Positions 9,376-18,901 of a DNA stretch of 64,000 bases are shown here, piece by piece. The notes beneath the pieces were generated by a model, which had not been told where the DNA came from, ran no database searches, and saw only the letters and a program-made list of their open reading frames with translations. Every line of letters starts with the position of its first letter. The first letter of the stretch is position 1. Source of the stretch: Edaphobacter modestus (GTDB lineage Bacteria; Acidobacteriota; Terriglobia; Terriglobales; Acidobacteriaceae); assembly GCF_004217555.1 (NCBI RefSeq), contig NZ_SHKW01000001.1:2728001-2792000 (forward strand). Direction: 5' to 3'. The translations under genes and the position numbers were made by a program.

Positions 9376-9819
9376 ATGGGCACCCTCCTGCACTCGTCGC
9401 AGACGCATCTGCGGCGCTATGCCGACCTCGCCGGCGCTGCCGCCTCCGGCGTCTGTCTTATCCACTGCCTGCTCACGCCTGTCGTGATCAGCCTCTTCCC
9501 GGACATCATTCCTTATCTTCCGGGAGACGCGTGGTTTCACCGCGCTCTCGCGATCGGCATCGTCATGCTGGGAGCAGCGGCATTCGCTCCGGGATATCGC
9601 ATCCACCGCCGCCACTCGCTTCTGGCCCTCATCGGTGCCGGAATTTCGCTGATCCTGATCGTTGCCTGGGCAGGAGAGACGCTAAGCCACTCGCTGGAAC
9701 TCATCCTCAGCGTCACCGGGTCGGCCATGCTGGTCGCGGCGCACCTGCTGAACCATAGCTTTTGCAGGCAGTGCCGCAGTTGCAAAGACCTCACGAGGTG
9801 CCAGGCAACAAACTTGTAG
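9376..9819 (+). CDS. MerC-family membrane protein
   Basis: A 147-residue protein with four predicted membrane helices and the MerC-type motif ASGVCLIHCLLTP, where the Cys pair of helix 1 would bind a soft metal. The C-terminus has more cysteines (FCRQCRSCKDLTRC). MerC proteins carry mercury in mer operons; chromosomal relatives beside TonB receptors probably handle other metals such as zinc. ATG at 9376 follows AGAAGGAACAAG. It ends just before a hairpin shared with the convergent pqq operon. No merR, merA or merP gene is near, so mercury resistance is unlikely. Confidence 0.82.
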   Translation: MGTLLHSSQTHLRRYADLAGAAASGVCLIHCLLTPVVISLFPDIIPYLPGDAWFHRALAIGIVMLGAAAFAPGYRIHRRHSLLALIGAGISLILIVAWAGETLSHSLELILSVTGSAMLVAAHLLNHSFCRQCRSCKDLTRCQATNL

Positions 9820-9828
9820 ACGAGAGAA

Positions 9829-9859
9829 GGCTAGTGCAGCCATCGTCCCCGCACTAGCC
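9829..9859. terminator. Convergent hairpin between merC-like gene and pqqE
   Basis: Arms GGCTAGTGC (9829-9837) and GCACTAGCC (9851-9859) pair perfectly around a 13-base loop, with GAGA/TCTC flanks that extend the stem. The right arm contains the pqqE stop codon. It lies between two convergent genes and probably ends transcription of both. There is no strong T-tract, so the efficiency is uncertain. Confidence 0.55.
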
Positions 9860-10939
9860 TCTCCAGATCGGAAGCACCTCGGGATCGGAGACGCGAAGGC
9901 TCTGTAAAAGGCCGTGATGAGGACTGTAGCTGCACACTGGGTCGATCGCGTCCGGGTCGCCGGTCATCAGGAACGCCTGGCAGCGGCACCCACCGAAGTC
10001 CTGCTCTTTTCGGGGGCATGCGAGGCAGGTCGGAGACATCCACGCGTCTCCCCGGAAACGCTGAAAAGCCGACGACGACTCCCAAATCCACGCGAGGTCG
10101 TGTTCGCGAACAGTGTCGAAGCTCAGGCCGGGGATGATCGCCGCGGAGTGGCAAGGCAGCGCTTGTCCCGCCGGATCGATCAACATCATCTGCCGGCCCC
10201 ATCCTCCAACGCATGCCTTGGGAAAGCTGCCGAAGTAATCCGGGAAGACCGCCTCGAGATGAATGCGCCCCTTCAGCCTCTGCCTTGCCGCATCGACGAT
10301 CGGCAGCGACCGCTGCACCTGGTCCTCTGTCGGCATCAGCAGTGAGCGGTTTTTCAGAGCCCAGCCGTAATACTGAACATGCGCAATCTCCAGGCGATCG
10401 GGATTGAGGTCCTCGGCCAGCGCAATAAACTCCTCCAGCCGGTCGAGATTCATCCGGTGAACGACAAGATTGATCGTGAACGCCAGCGGAAACCGCTTCA
10501 GCACAGGCACCAGCGCCAGCTTGATCGCATGCGCCTTCGTCCCTGCAATATGGTTCGCCGAAACTTCGTCGAGATCCTGAAAGCTGAGTTGCAGGTGTTC
10601 GAGCCCAGCCTCCACCAGGGTAGCGAGGCGTTCTTCCGTCAGGCCCACTCCCGAAGTAATCATGTTGACGTAGAGTCCGGCTTCGCGGCCCGCTCGAATC
10701 AGCTCCGGCAGGTCCCTGCGCGCGAGAGGCTCGCCGCCGGTAAGATGCAGGTGCAGCACACCCATCTCCGCTGCCTGCTGGAAGACGCGTCTCCAGTCAT
10801 CCGTCGACAGCTCCGATTCCGCGCGCTGCATCTCCACTGGATTCGAGCAGTAGAGGCAATGCAATGGACACCGATGCGTCACCTCCGCGATAAGCGACAG
10901 CGGTGAACCAGTAACCGACGATGAAGAATTCGACGACAT
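9854..10939 (-). CDS. pqqE: PqqA peptide cyclase (radical SAM/SPASM)
   Basis: A 361-residue radical-SAM enzyme that joins the Glu and Tyr side chains of PqqA, the first committed step of PQQ synthesis. The SAM cluster motif is C24-PLH-C28-LY-C31, followed by LTGGEPLARRDL. The C-terminal SPASM region holds the auxiliary-cluster cysteines (CVGGWG, LPCHSA, CLACPRKEQDFGGCRC). Normal length. It is the last gene of pqqABCDE, five bases after pqqD, and the operon order matches the function. Confidence 0.97.
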   Translation of the reverse strand: MSSNSSSSVTGSPLSLIAEVTHRCPLHCLYCSNPVEMQRAESELSTDDWRRVFQQAAEMGVLHLHLTGGEPLARRDLPELIRAGREAGLYVNMITSGVGLTEERLATLVEAGLEHLQLSFQDLDEVSANHIAGTKAHAIKLALVPVLKRFPLAFTINLVVHRMNLDRLEEFIALAEDLNPDRLEIAHVQYYGWALKNRSLLMPTEDQVQRSLPIVDAARQRLKGRIHLEAVFPDYFGSFPKACVGGWGRQMMLIDPAGQALPCHSAAIIPGLSFDTVREHDLAWIWESSSAFQRFRGDAWMSPTCLACPRKEQDFGGCRCQAFLMTGDPDAIDPVCSYSPHHGLLQSLRVSDPEVLPIWRG

Positions 10940-10944
10940 CGTAC

Positions 10945-11205
10945 TCAGACCCTCACAACTCCCCGCTGTTCCAGCCGGTTCAACAGACTCAAAATATCGC
11001 TTTGCACTTCGTTCGCATCCGCTCCCTCGTACTGCTGGAGCAGGTCTGTAACAACTTCCGTTACGTTTTTCGTTCCATCCAGCTTCGCGAGAATCTCGCG
11101 GGTGGGGCCCGTAAGGTTAAGCGTGCCTTCTGGAATCAGCAGAACGGCTTCGGTCGGATGCAGGCGGCATCCCGGAGCCAGTCGCGGGGTCGAATTCAGA
11201 TCCAT
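10945..11205 (-). CDS. pqqD: PqqA chaperone
   Basis: An 86-residue peptide chaperone (RiPP recognition element) that presents PqqA to PqqE. It has the family opening TPRLAPGCRLHP and a helical C-terminus with EILAKLDGTKNVTEVVTDLLQQY. The frame is open to 11298, but ATG at 11205 gives the usual PqqD length; the longer form would run into the pqqC 3' end. It lies between pqqC and pqqE with gaps of 19 and 5 bases. Confidence 0.95.
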   Translation of the reverse strand: MDLNSTPRLAPGCRLHPTEAVLLIPEGTLNLTGPTREILAKLDGTKNVTEVVTDLLQQYEGADANEVQSDILSLLNRLEQRGVVRV

Positions 11206-11224
11206 GGACAAACCTCTTCGTCGT

Positions 11225-11980
11225 TCAATCGCAGTCCGGAACAAAGGCGCCCGGGGGAATATTGCCAGGCACCACATAGGCATAGTCGATTGCGTCAAGC
11301 TGCGCCCACAGGATCGCGCACTTTGCCTCCAAAGCCTGGATCACCTGCTCCTGCTGTGCTCGCGTAGCCGCATGGGTCGAAACATAGTCGAGAGCAAAGG
11401 TCGCATCTTCCGGAGCCTGAGTCAGACGGCCTACAAAGTAGGCCAGCCCGGGAGTCAGATAGGGATAATGCAGGCGCATCTGGTCCATGCGCAGCGAGAT
11501 CAGGTCGCGTGAAAACAGCTCGGTCAGCGAGGAGGCGACCGCAATCAACAGGGAGTTATCTCGAACCAGCGCGAGGTACGCGTCTACGGCATAACGCACG
11601 CCGGGCAGAACGCCGGTGCATGGAATCACCTGTTCGCGGCGAAGACCGGAGGCCTCGGCAAGCTGAATCCATTTTTCGACACCGCCATAACCATCCTTGT
11701 CGCCATCATGGTCGAGGATGCGCTTTCGCCACGCGCGCCGGAACGCCGGATCATCGCTCTTGGCCAGAAGGAGCGAATCCTTGATGGGAATACGGCTCTG
11801 GTAGTAGTAGCGATTGAGCGCCCAGGCCTGCAGCTGGCCGCGCGTCAACTCGCCCCTGTGCATGCGAAGGTGAAAGGGATGGCGATGGTGGTAGCGGCTA
11901 TCTCCCACCGCCTGCAACCGGTCTCGCAGCTCCTGGCGCGAAAGCAGGTTCGTCTCTACAACTACAGTCGTCATCGTCAT
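11225..11980 (-). CDS. pqqC: Pyrroloquinoline-quinone synthase
   Basis: A 251-residue cofactorless oxidase that performs the final ring closure and eight-electron oxidation to PQQ. Visible family features include HPFHLRMHRGELTRGQLQAW, NRYYYQSRIPIKD, the RRAWRKRILDHDG segment and a C-terminal helix with EAKCAILWAQLDAI. ATG at 11980 overlaps the pqqB stop (ATGA at 11977-11980), which fixes the start and implies translational coupling. Length is normal, with no lesions. Confidence 0.97.
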   Translation of the reverse strand: MTMTTVVVETNLLSRQELRDRLQAVGDSRYHHRHPFHLRMHRGELTRGQLQAWALNRYYYQSRIPIKDSLLLAKSDDPAFRRAWRKRILDHDGDKDGYGGVEKWIQLAEASGLRREQVIPCTGVLPGVRYAVDAYLALVRDNSLLIAVASSLTELFSRDLISLRMDQMRLHYPYLTPGLAYFVGRLTQAPEDATFALDYVSTHAATRAQQEQVIQALEAKCAILWAQLDAIDYAYVVPGNIPPGAFVPDCD

Positions 11981-12888
11981 TGATCCACTTGCCATCCGTC
12001 GTGAGCCACCTGCCATCCCGCGTCCACAACAGCACGATACTCCGCGCTTCGGCTGTCGAGAATCGGGTTGGTGTTGTTGATATGGACGAAGACCCGGCGA
12101 GAAAAGTCTATGTCCGCCAGCAGTGCAATCGTTCCGTCCTCGCCACTGAGAGGCACATGTCCGATGGATCGTGCCAGCGGAGTGCCGGAGTGCGTACGGC
12201 TCAACTCCGCATCGCTCCAGAAGGTACCGTCCACCAACACCGTATCGCAGGTTCGGTAAATTGCCCGAAGCTCTTCCGTGATCTCAGGAACCGATGGAGT
12301 GTAAGCCACCCGGCGGCCATCTTTCTCCAGCAGCAGCCCTAAACTCGCCTGTCCTGCCTCTCCCGTATCAAGCTCCCGCGCATAGAATGGCAGCGAGCCC
12401 GCCAAGGGAACCGGGGTGCAATCGATCCCGGACTCACCCAGAGCGAACCTTCTGCCGGGAACGATCTCGATCCACGTCAGCTGATTGGGAACCCGCTCAA
12501 GCATGCGGAAAAAACTATTTGCCTCGAGCGTCTTCCGCACCAGCCGCGTCGCATAGATCGTAAGCGGCTGAAACTCCCTGAGCAGCAGGACTCCCAGCAC
12601 CTGGTCAAGGTCCGCCGTGGTCAACACAATGCCTTCGATCGGCGTATTGCGGCGGCCATATTTTGCGGAAGGTTGCAGCTCGGAGTTCGCTTCTATCTGA
12701 AAGCGAAGATCAGGCGAGGCATTCAGCAGAAACCACTTTTCTTCGTCGCCAGAGACGATAGCCTGCAGCTGCAGGCGGGGTGGCACGCTTTGGGGCGCAG
12801 ACCTGCTCAGCTCGCAAAACTGGCAGGCACAGTTCCACTGGGGAACGCCGCCACCGGCGGCAGTCCCCAGCATTTTGAACAGAAACAT
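11977..12888 (-). CDS. pqqB: PQQ biosynthesis metallo-beta-lactamase-fold protein
   Basis: A 303-residue protein of the metallo-hydrolase fold. It begins with GTAAGGGVPQWNCACQFC, the PqqB hallmark with a zinc-binding Cys cluster, and continues LLNASPDLRFQIE and TTADLDQVLGVLLLREFQ. PqqB hydroxylates the tyrosine of the crosslinked Glu-Tyr intermediate. The C-terminal HINNTNPIL motif is present. It begins only three bases after the pqqA stop and overlaps pqqC by four bases. Confidence 0.97.
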   Translation of the reverse strand: MFLFKMLGTAAGGGVPQWNCACQFCELSRSAPQSVPPRLQLQAIVSGDEEKWFLLNASPDLRFQIEANSELQPSAKYGRRNTPIEGIVLTTADLDQVLGVLLLREFQPLTIYATRLVRKTLEANSFFRMLERVPNQLTWIEIVPGRRFALGESGIDCTPVPLAGSLPFYARELDTGEAGQASLGLLLEKDGRRVAYTPSVPEITEELRAIYRTCDTVLVDGTFWSDAELSRTHSGTPLARSIGHVPLSGEDGTIALLADIDFSRRVFVHINNTNPILDSRSAEYRAVVDAGWQVAHDGWQVDQ

Positions 12889-12891
12889 TCT

Positions 12892-12972
12892 TTAGCGTTC
12901 TGCAGGGGCGTAGCAGTTGATCTCACAAGCAAGGCTAACTTCTTTAAAATCAGGGCGGGTCCAGGTCTTCAT
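12892..12972 (-). CDS. pqqA: PQQ precursor peptide PqqA (26 residues)
   Basis: Reading the minus strand from ATG at 12970-12972 gives a 26-codon peptide beginning MKTWTRPDF and ending CYAPAER, then TAA at 12892-12894. It contains the required E-x3-Y pair as E17-I-N-C-Y21; these two side chains become PQQ. An AGGAG ribosome site lies about ten bases upstream. The stop is three bases from the pqqB start, so it leads the operon. Length and motif match known PqqA peptides, so I am confident although the gene is tiny. Confidence 0.95.
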   Translation of the reverse strand: MKTWTRPDFKEVSLACEINCYAPAER

Positions 12973-13108
12973 TCGCGGTTTTCTCCTGTTTCTTTGGATA
13001 AACCCCAGCAGGTTCGTTTGCCTCGCCCACCGGAATCGTATCCGGAATTGTACATAATTTTAAGGACGCGTGGAAACTCGAGTGGTTAGCTTGTCAGACC
13101 GTTCCAAG

Positions 13109-14581
13109 CTATTTTCTCCGCCAGCGGACCCCGTCCTTCGAATCCTCGATCAGGATGCCCTTGCCCAACAGATCGTTACGGATCGCGTCCGCGCGGGCGA
13201 AATTACGTGATTTTTTGGCCTGGGTGCGTTCTGCAACCAGGGCCTCAATCTCCGCGTCCGACTGCGCCAGGTTCGTCACCAACTCCGGTGCCGCCTCACC
13301 CAGCCGGCCCTCGGCCTCGGCCCATGTCAGGGCAGCGCGCGTGATCTCGGCGTCATTGTCCTTCAGAACGGAAAAGACCCCGTCGAACAGCTCCAGCACC
13401 CGCAGAATCTCATCGACATTTCCGGCCCGAAGCGTGCCCGCGTCCGCAGCCGAGTTCGCCGCCCGCACCAGCTCAAAGACCGCCGCCCGCGCCTCCGCCG
13501 TGTTCAGGTCGTTAGCGAGCGAGGCCGTATACCCCTGCTCCGCCTTCGCGGTAGCCGCAGCCAAAGCATCGTCTATCCCCTCGGCAAACCCGCCCTTCAG
13601 CATTCGCTGGTGAAACGTGCGCAGCCGGTCGATCGCATTGGTCGATTCCGTCAGCGACTCGAACGTAAAGTTCATCTGGTGCCGGTACGGAACCGAGATC
13701 AGCAGGAAACGGATCGCCGACGCGCGATATCCCTTCAGCAGCAGATCGCGCAGGGTGTAGAAGTTTCCCTCCGACTTCGACATCTTGCGCCCTTCCACCA
13801 GAAGGAAGCGCACATGCATCCAGTGCCGCGCAAAGGCGTGTCCCGTCGCCGACTCCGACTGCGCGATCTCGTTCTCGTGGTGCGGAAACATCAGGTCTTC
13901 GCCGCCGCAGTGCAGATCGAACGCCTCGCCCAGATACTTGGTCGCCATCGCGGAGCACTCGATATGCCATCCCGGCCTTCCACAGCCCAGCGCCGTCGTC
14001 CAGCTCTGTTCTCCGGGCTTGCACGCCTTCCAGAGGGCGAAGTCCCTTGCCGCATCCTTCTCGTATTCGTCGACGTCTACCCGCGCGCCGTCCTCAATCC
14101 CATCAAAGTCCTTCCGCGACAGCTTGCCGTACTCCGGGAAGCGCGCAATGCGGAAGTACCAGCTGCCGTCCTCGGTCTGGTACGCGATATCCTCCGACGC
14201 CAGCTTCTCGATCAGCGTCACCATGTCCGGGATGCAATCGGTAGCCCGGGCCACAAGCTCCGGCCGCTCGATGCTCAGCGCGTCCGAGTCCTCAAAGAAC
14301 GCGCGCTCGTACTTCTCCGTGTAGTCGGCGATCGGTTTGCTGGCCGCGGCGGCGTTGCGGATGATCTTGTCATCCACATCGGTGATGTTCATCACGAACT
14401 TCACCGTCATCCCCTGCTGGCGCAGGAAACGCCGCAGCACGTCTACATGCAGAAAGGTACGGAAGTTGCCAATGTGGCCGTAGTCGTAGACCGTTGGCCC
14501 GCAGCAATACATTCTCAGCTCAGGCGCGCCCACCGGTTCCAGTGTCTCGACCTTGCCGCCCAGGGTGTTGAAGAGTTCCAT
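13109..14581 (-). CDS. cysS: Cysteinyl-tRNA synthetase
   Basis: A 490-residue class I synthetase charging tRNA-Cys. The N-terminus shows MYCCGPTVYDYGHIGNFRT (zinc Cys and the HIGN form of the HIGH motif). The middle has the zinc site CSAMATKYLG with HCGGEDLMFPHHENE, and the catalytic loop GRKMSKSEGNF. Length is normal. The frame continues upstream to 14620, but ATG at 14581 gives the standard MELFNTLGG start. It lies on the minus strand downstream of tsaD, with 125 bases between. Confidence 0.97.
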   Translation of the reverse strand: MELFNTLGGKVETLEPVGAPELRMYCCGPTVYDYGHIGNFRTFLHVDVLRRFLRQQGMTVKFVMNITDVDDKIIRNAAAASKPIADYTEKYERAFFEDSDALSIERPELVARATDCIPDMVTLIEKLASEDIAYQTEDGSWYFRIARFPEYGKLSRKDFDGIEDGARVDVDEYEKDAARDFALWKACKPGEQSWTTALGCGRPGWHIECSAMATKYLGEAFDLHCGGEDLMFPHHENEIAQSESATGHAFARHWMHVRFLLVEGRKMSKSEGNFYTLRDLLLKGYRASAIRFLLISVPYRHQMNFTFESLTESTNAIDRLRTFHQRMLKGGFAEGIDDALAAATAKAEQGYTASLANDLNTAEARAAVFELVRAANSAADAGTLRAGNVDEILRVLELFDGVFSVLKDNDAEITRAALTWAEAEGRLGEAAPELVTNLAQSDAEIEALVAERTQAKKSRNFARADAIRNDLLGKGILIEDSKDGVRWRRK

Positions 14582-14706
14582 CGTTGCCACGTGCGCTTTT
14601 GTCCTGTCGCAGCCGAGCACGCAGCGCGGTGCAGACCTCTCCCGTTTGGAATTTCCCTGTTGATTTTAGCCGATCCCCGGGAGCTGCTTGTCACCGCAGG
14701 AACCAA

Positions 14707-15918
14707 CTAAGCTCCACCCAGTCGAAGCTGAGGCGTCGCCCCAAGCGCCTCGGAGGCAAATTCGCCTGCGACAAACTTCGGCCACGCCGCTGCCGCGATC
14801 ATCGCCGCATTGTCGGTCGACAGCGCCAGCGAAGGAAAGGCCACCGGCAACCCGCGTCGGTGCGCCTCCGCCTGAAACCTCCGCCGCAGCTCGCTGTTCG
14901 CCGCAACGCCTCCGGAGACGACAACGCCCCGCGCGCCAAACCTCTCGGCCGCAGCGAATGTCTGGCGAAGCAGGTTCCCCACCACCGCATGCTGGAACGA
15001 CGCAATCAGGTCCAGCGTCTCCGCATCGCACAGCGCCGCCGTCTCTTCCGACCCCGGCTTCCACTCCGGATGCTCCGCCAGCACCCCACGCCGCGCTTCC
15101 GCGCTCCCGCGCATCTCGTGCGTCTCAATGTAGCGCAGCACCGCTGTCTTGATCCCACTGAACGAAAAGTTGAAGCTCGCTACATCTCCCGACCCCTTTG
15201 CAGGGGCCTTCTTGTTCGACAGCGAGATTCCCTCGCGATGCGCACGCGGCTTGATCTGCCCGAAGCGGAACGGCACCGCCTGAGGATTCCCGCGCCTCGC
15301 CAGTACATCGATCCACGGCCCTCCGGGATACCCCAGTCCCAGCAGCTTCGCCACCTTGTCGTACGCCTCGCCCGCCGCATCATCCACCGTGCGGCCCACA
15401 TTGCGATAACGCCAGCCGCCCTCGCCTCGCTGCTCCGCAAGATACAGGTGCGTATGACCGCCCGAGACCACCAGCGCCAGCAGCGGAAGCTCCATCGGGC
15501 TCTCAGCCCGCTGCCGCGCCTCCATCAGCACCGCGTGGATATGACCCTCCAGGTGATTCACCCCGATCAACGGCTTGCCCAGCCCGAAGCTCAGCGCCTT
15601 CGCATACGTAATCCCCACCAGCAGCGCACCGGCAAGCCCCGGCCCTTCGGTGACGGCAATCGCATCCACATCATCAAGCGACACTCCCGCCTGCTCCATC
15701 GCCGCCCGTACCACCGGAACTATATTGCGCAAGTGTTCCCGCGATGCCAGCTCCGGAACTACGCCGCCGTAATTGGCATGCAGCTTCATCTGCGACGCCA
15801 CCACATTCGACAGCGCCTCACATCCACCGCGCACCACCGCCGCAGCCGTCTCATCGCACGAGCTCTCGATGGCCAGAATCAGGCCTTTCGGTTCGTCATT
15901 GTGGCTCGCATCGCGCAT
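14707..15918 (-). CDS. tsaD: tRNA N6-adenosine threonylcarbamoyltransferase
   Basis: A 403-residue ASKHA-fold protein that transfers the threonylcarbamoyl group to A37 of ANN-decoding tRNAs. Key motifs are [14 protein letters not shown], the metal-binding HLEGHIHA, the VVSGGHTHL phosphate loop, and [14 protein letters not shown]. It is somewhat longer than the usual 340-350 residues because of inserts around residues 215-275 (rich in Lys and Gly) and a longer tail. ATG at 15918 gives the canonical start just before the first motif. It is divergent from the CCA-adding enzyme with a 22-base gap. Confidence 0.96.
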   Translation of the reverse strand: MRDASHNDEPKGLILAIESSCDETAAAVVRGGCEALSNVVASQMKLHANYGGVVPELASREHLRNIVPVVRAAMEQAGVSLDDVDAIAVTEGPGLAGALLVGITYAKALSFGLGKPLIGVNHLEGHIHAVLMEARQRAESPMELPLLALVVSGGHTHLYLAEQRGEGGWRYRNVGRTVDDAAGEAYDKVAKLLGLGYPGGPWIDVLARRGNPQAVPFRFGQIKPRAHREGISLSNKKAPAKGSGDVASFNFSFSGIKTAVLRYIETHEMRGSAEARRGVLAEHPEWKPGSEETAALCDAETLDLIASFQHAVVGNLLRQTFAAAERFGARGVVVSGGVAANSELRRRFQAEAHRRGLPVAFPSLALSTDNAAMIAAAAWPKFVAGEFASEALGATPQLRLGGA

Positions 15919-15940
15919 CTCTTTATCATAGGGGACTGAG

Positions 15941-17338
15941 ATGGCCGAGTCAGCGAACCCGAAGTACCTCGCAGCCCGCAACATCGCCGAGACACTACGC
16001 ACCGCAGGCCACGAGGCTTACTTCGCTGGCGGCTGCGTACGCGATCTCCTGCTCGGCCTCACTCCCAAGGACTACGACGTCGCCACCTCTGCCACCCCCG
16101 ACGTCGTCCTCGGCCTCTTTCCCGGCAAGAAAGCCCTCACTGTAGGAGCACATTTCGGTGTTGTCCTCGTCTGTGAACCCAACGACGGTTCCGACGGAAC
16201 CTCCACCGAGGTCGCCACCTTCCGACACGACGGAGCCTACACCGACGGCCGCCGTCCCGACGCCGTCCGATTCTCAACCGATCCCCGCGAAGACGTTCTC
16301 CGCCGCGACTTCACCATCAACGGCATGCTGCTCGACCCCGAGATCTACGAACGAACGGGCGACGCTGCCCAGGCCACGCTCGACTTTGTCGGCGGCCGCG
16401 ACGACCTCGCTACCCACACCCTGCGTGCCATCGGCGACCCCTTGCAGCGCTTCACCGAAGACAAGCTGCGCATGCTCCGCGCCGTCCGCTTCGCCGCTCG
16501 GCTCGGCTTCGCCATCGAGCCAGCAACGGCTACCGCCATCCGCCAGCTTGCAGCGCAGATCAACGTTGTCAGCCCCGAGCGCATCCGCGACGAAACAACC
16601 CTCATCCTCACCGAAGGCGGCGCCCGACCTGGCTTTGAACTCCTCGACCAGCTCGGCCTGCTTCCCCACATCCTGCCTGAGATCACAAAACTTCACGGCG
16701 TCCAGCAGCCGCCCGAGTACCACCCCGAAGGCGATGTCTGGATCCACACCCTCCTCCTCCTCGAAAAACTTCCCGCCGGAGCCTCGTCCACCCTCGCCTG
16801 GGGCGCCCTCCTCCACGACGTCGGCAAACCCGCAACCTTCCGCGCTCCAGACCCCGCTAACCCCAACGACCGCATCCGCTTCAACGGCCACGTCGAGGTC
16901 GGCGTCCGCATCGCCGAAAAGATCCTCCAGCGCCTCCACTTCTCCAACGAAGAGATCGCGCAGATCACCGCCCTCGTAAAAAATCACATGCGCTTCGGCG
17001 ACGTTCTCCACATGCGCGAATCCACCCTCAAGCGCTTCCTCCGCCTCCCGGACTTCGACGAGCACCTCGCGCTGCACCGCATGGACTGTCTCTCCTCGCA
17101 CGGTGATCTCAGCCTCTACGACTTCGCGAGGGAAAAGTACGAGGCCGCTCCCCCCGAATCCATCCAACCGAAGCTCCTCCTCACCGGGCGCGAGCTCATC
17201 GCCGCGGGCTACCATCCCGGCCCGCGGTTCAAGAAGATGCTCGAGGCCGCCGAAGACGCACAGCTGGAAGGCACCGTCGCCACCCCCGCTGAGGCGCTAC
17301 GCTTCGTCCAGAACCGCTTCGGCCCGCCTCACCGGTAA
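15941..17338 (+). CDS. cca: CCA-adding / poly(A) polymerase-family tRNA nucleotidyltransferase
   Basis: A 465-residue protein. The nucleotidyltransferase head has [10 protein letters not shown] and the catalytic pair in [10 protein letters not shown], followed by [12 protein letters not shown] and [14 protein letters not shown]. The C-terminal part contains an HD-type segment ([11 protein letters not shown]) and a [10 protein letters not shown] region. It matures or repairs tRNA 3' ends. Two-domain members with HD are CCA-adding or A-adding enzymes; which of these activities applies is not decided by sequence. Divergent from tsaD. Confidence 0.92.
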   Translation: MAESANPKYLAARNIAETLRTAGHEAYFAGGCVRDLLLGLTPKDYDVATSATPDVVLGLFPGKKALTVGAHFGVVLVCEPNDGSDGTSTEVATFRHDGAYTDGRRPDAVRFSTDPREDVLRRDFTINGMLLDPEIYERTGDAAQATLDFVGGRDDLATHTLRAIGDPLQRFTEDKLRMLRAVRFAARLGFAIEPATATAIRQLAAQINVVSPERIRDETTLILTEGGARPGFELLDQLGLLPHILPEITKLHGVQQPPEYHPEGDVWIHTLLLLEKLPAGASSTLAWGALLHDVGKPATFRAPDPANPNDRIRFNGHVEVGVRIAEKILQRLHFSNEEIAQITALVKNHMRFGDVLHMRESTLKRFLRLPDFDEHLALHRMDCLSSHGDLSLYDFAREKYEAAPPESIQPKLLLTGRELIAAGYHPGPRFKKMLEAAEDAQLEGTVATPAEALRFVQNRFGPPHR

Positions 17339-17576
17339 GCGCGGCGTCTTCTTTTCATCGACGTTCGTCCATCTGCTCAGGCATGCCTACTTCCCTGCAG
17401 CCCGCAACTACGAGGCCCCTCGCGCTGGCCACCGGCGAAAGCGGCGACCTACCGCGACACTGCCGACGACCTCTCCGCCCCAGCGCCGTAACGGTGATCA
17501 GTGGTACGGCAGCAGCCCCCCAGCGCGCTCTCGATGCCTTCGTGTCCTGGGTCAAAACCGCTGCATCTAAAGGAAC

Positions 17577-18857
17577 ATGAGCGAACTCGACGTCGTCGTG
17601 ATTGGAGCTGGCATCGCCGGGCTCACCGCCGCGCGGACTCTCGCCGAGGCCGGAGTTCGCGTTACGGTCGTCGAAGCCCGCCACCGCATCGGAGGCCGCA
17701 TTCTCACTCATCGAGTGGGCGGCGAAACGCTTGAGCTGGGCGCAGAGTTCATCCACGGACGCCCGCCGGAGCTCTGGGCCCTCATCACCGAAACCGGCCT
17801 CGACACCTACGAGCGCGACGGCTCCCAGGGTTGCTTCAAAGATGGTTCGCTCAAACGCTGCCGCGAAGAAGACAGCGCCTTCCATCCGTTCGAGGGCCTC
17901 GAAGAATTCAAGGGCCCCGATGTGAGCTTCAACCAATACGTCGCCGGCCTCGACGCCACCGAGGCCCAGCGCGCCTCCGCTCGCAGCTTCGTCGAGGGCT
18001 TCAATGCCGCCGATTCAAACCAGATCAGCGTCGCCTCCCTGGGCGCGCAGCAGAGAGCCGAGGACTCCATCGAGGGCGACCGCATCTTTTACCTGGGCGC
18101 CGGCTACGATCGCCTCGCCCAATACCTCGCCAACCGCATCGTCGACTACGGCGGCAGTATTCGCCTCAACAGCCCCGTGCGCGAGATTCGCTGGAGCCCC
18201 GGTTCGGTCGAGATCATCGATGACAAGCAGACCTTCTCCGCACCTCGAGTCATCCTTACAATCCCGCTGGGCGTTCTTCAGTCTGGAAGCCTCACCATCG
18301 AGCCGCTTCCCGAAACCATCCTCGAAGCCGCCTCTCAGCTTCGCATGGGTCACGCCACCCGTTTCACGCTTCTCTTCCGCGATGCATTCTGGACGACGAC
18401 ACGGCGCTCATCCCGAATGCAAGACCTCAGCTTCCTCTTCAGCCTCGACGAGATGCCTCCCGTCTGGTGGACGACTCATCCCCACCCCAGCCCCCTGCTC
18501 ACCGGCTGGGTCGGGGGTCCACGCTCCGCCGAGCTGGCGAGCCTCACTCCGGATCAGCTCGCCGAACGCGCCTGCTCCACCCTGGCCCGGATCTTCTCGC
18601 TCAAGCCCGCCCGCGTACAGAACCTTCTTCTCGGCTGTTACACCCACAACTGGAACAGCGATCCCTTCGCTCTGGGAGCCTACAGTTACGTCGGAGCAGG
18701 AGGGATCGACGCCTCACGCCAGCTCTCCGAGCCCGTGGCCGGCACACTCTTCTTCGCTGGCGAGCACACCGACACCACCGGCCACTGGGGAACGGTCCAC
18801 GCAGCCCTGCGCTCCGGCCTGCGCGCCGCCCGGCAGGTGCTTGATCAAACCGCTTAG
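17577..18857 (+). CDS. Flavin-containing amine oxidase family protein
   Basis: A 426-residue FAD enzyme with the N-terminal dinucleotide-binding motif VVVIGAGIAGLTAARTLAEAG, the GG-doublet motif RHRIGGRI, and a C-terminal FAD-contact region (GTLFFAGEHTDTTGHWGTVHAAL). These are hallmarks of the monoamine/polyamine oxidase family. There is no signal peptide, so it is cytosolic. The substrate (amine, amino acid or carotenoid-like) is not defined. The ATG overlaps the stop of a possible 65-codon upstream ORF (ATGA), which may couple translation. Confidence 0.88.
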   Translation: MSELDVVVIGAGIAGLTAARTLAEAGVRVTVVEARHRIGGRILTHRVGGETLELGAEFIHGRPPELWALITETGLDTYERDGSQGCFKDGSLKRCREEDSAFHPFEGLEEFKGPDVSFNQYVAGLDATEAQRASARSFVEGFNAADSNQISVASLGAQQRAEDSIEGDRIFYLGAGYDRLAQYLANRIVDYGGSIRLNSPVREIRWSPGSVEIIDDKQTFSAPRVILTIPLGVLQSGSLTIEPLPETILEAASQLRMGHATRFTLLFRDAFWTTTRRSSRMQDLSFLFSLDEMPPVWWTTHPHPSPLLTGWVGGPRSAELASLTPDQLAERACSTLARIFSLKPARVQNLLLGCYTHNWNSDPFALGAYSYVGAGGIDASRQLSEPVAGTLFFAGEHTDTTGHWGTVHAALRSGLRAARQVLDQTA

Positions 18858-18901
18858 GAGATGCTCCTAAGAAGCTAATGCGAGGACCCAACGCGAGCGA
18901 T

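Noticed and set aside
8019..9383. 454-codon minus-strand frame under the TonB receptor
   Set aside because: Composition is that of an antisense shadow and no motif is seen.
9376..9819. Mercury-resistance operon
   Set aside because: Only a MerC-like protein is present; merR, merA, merT and merP are absent and the partner is a TonB receptor.
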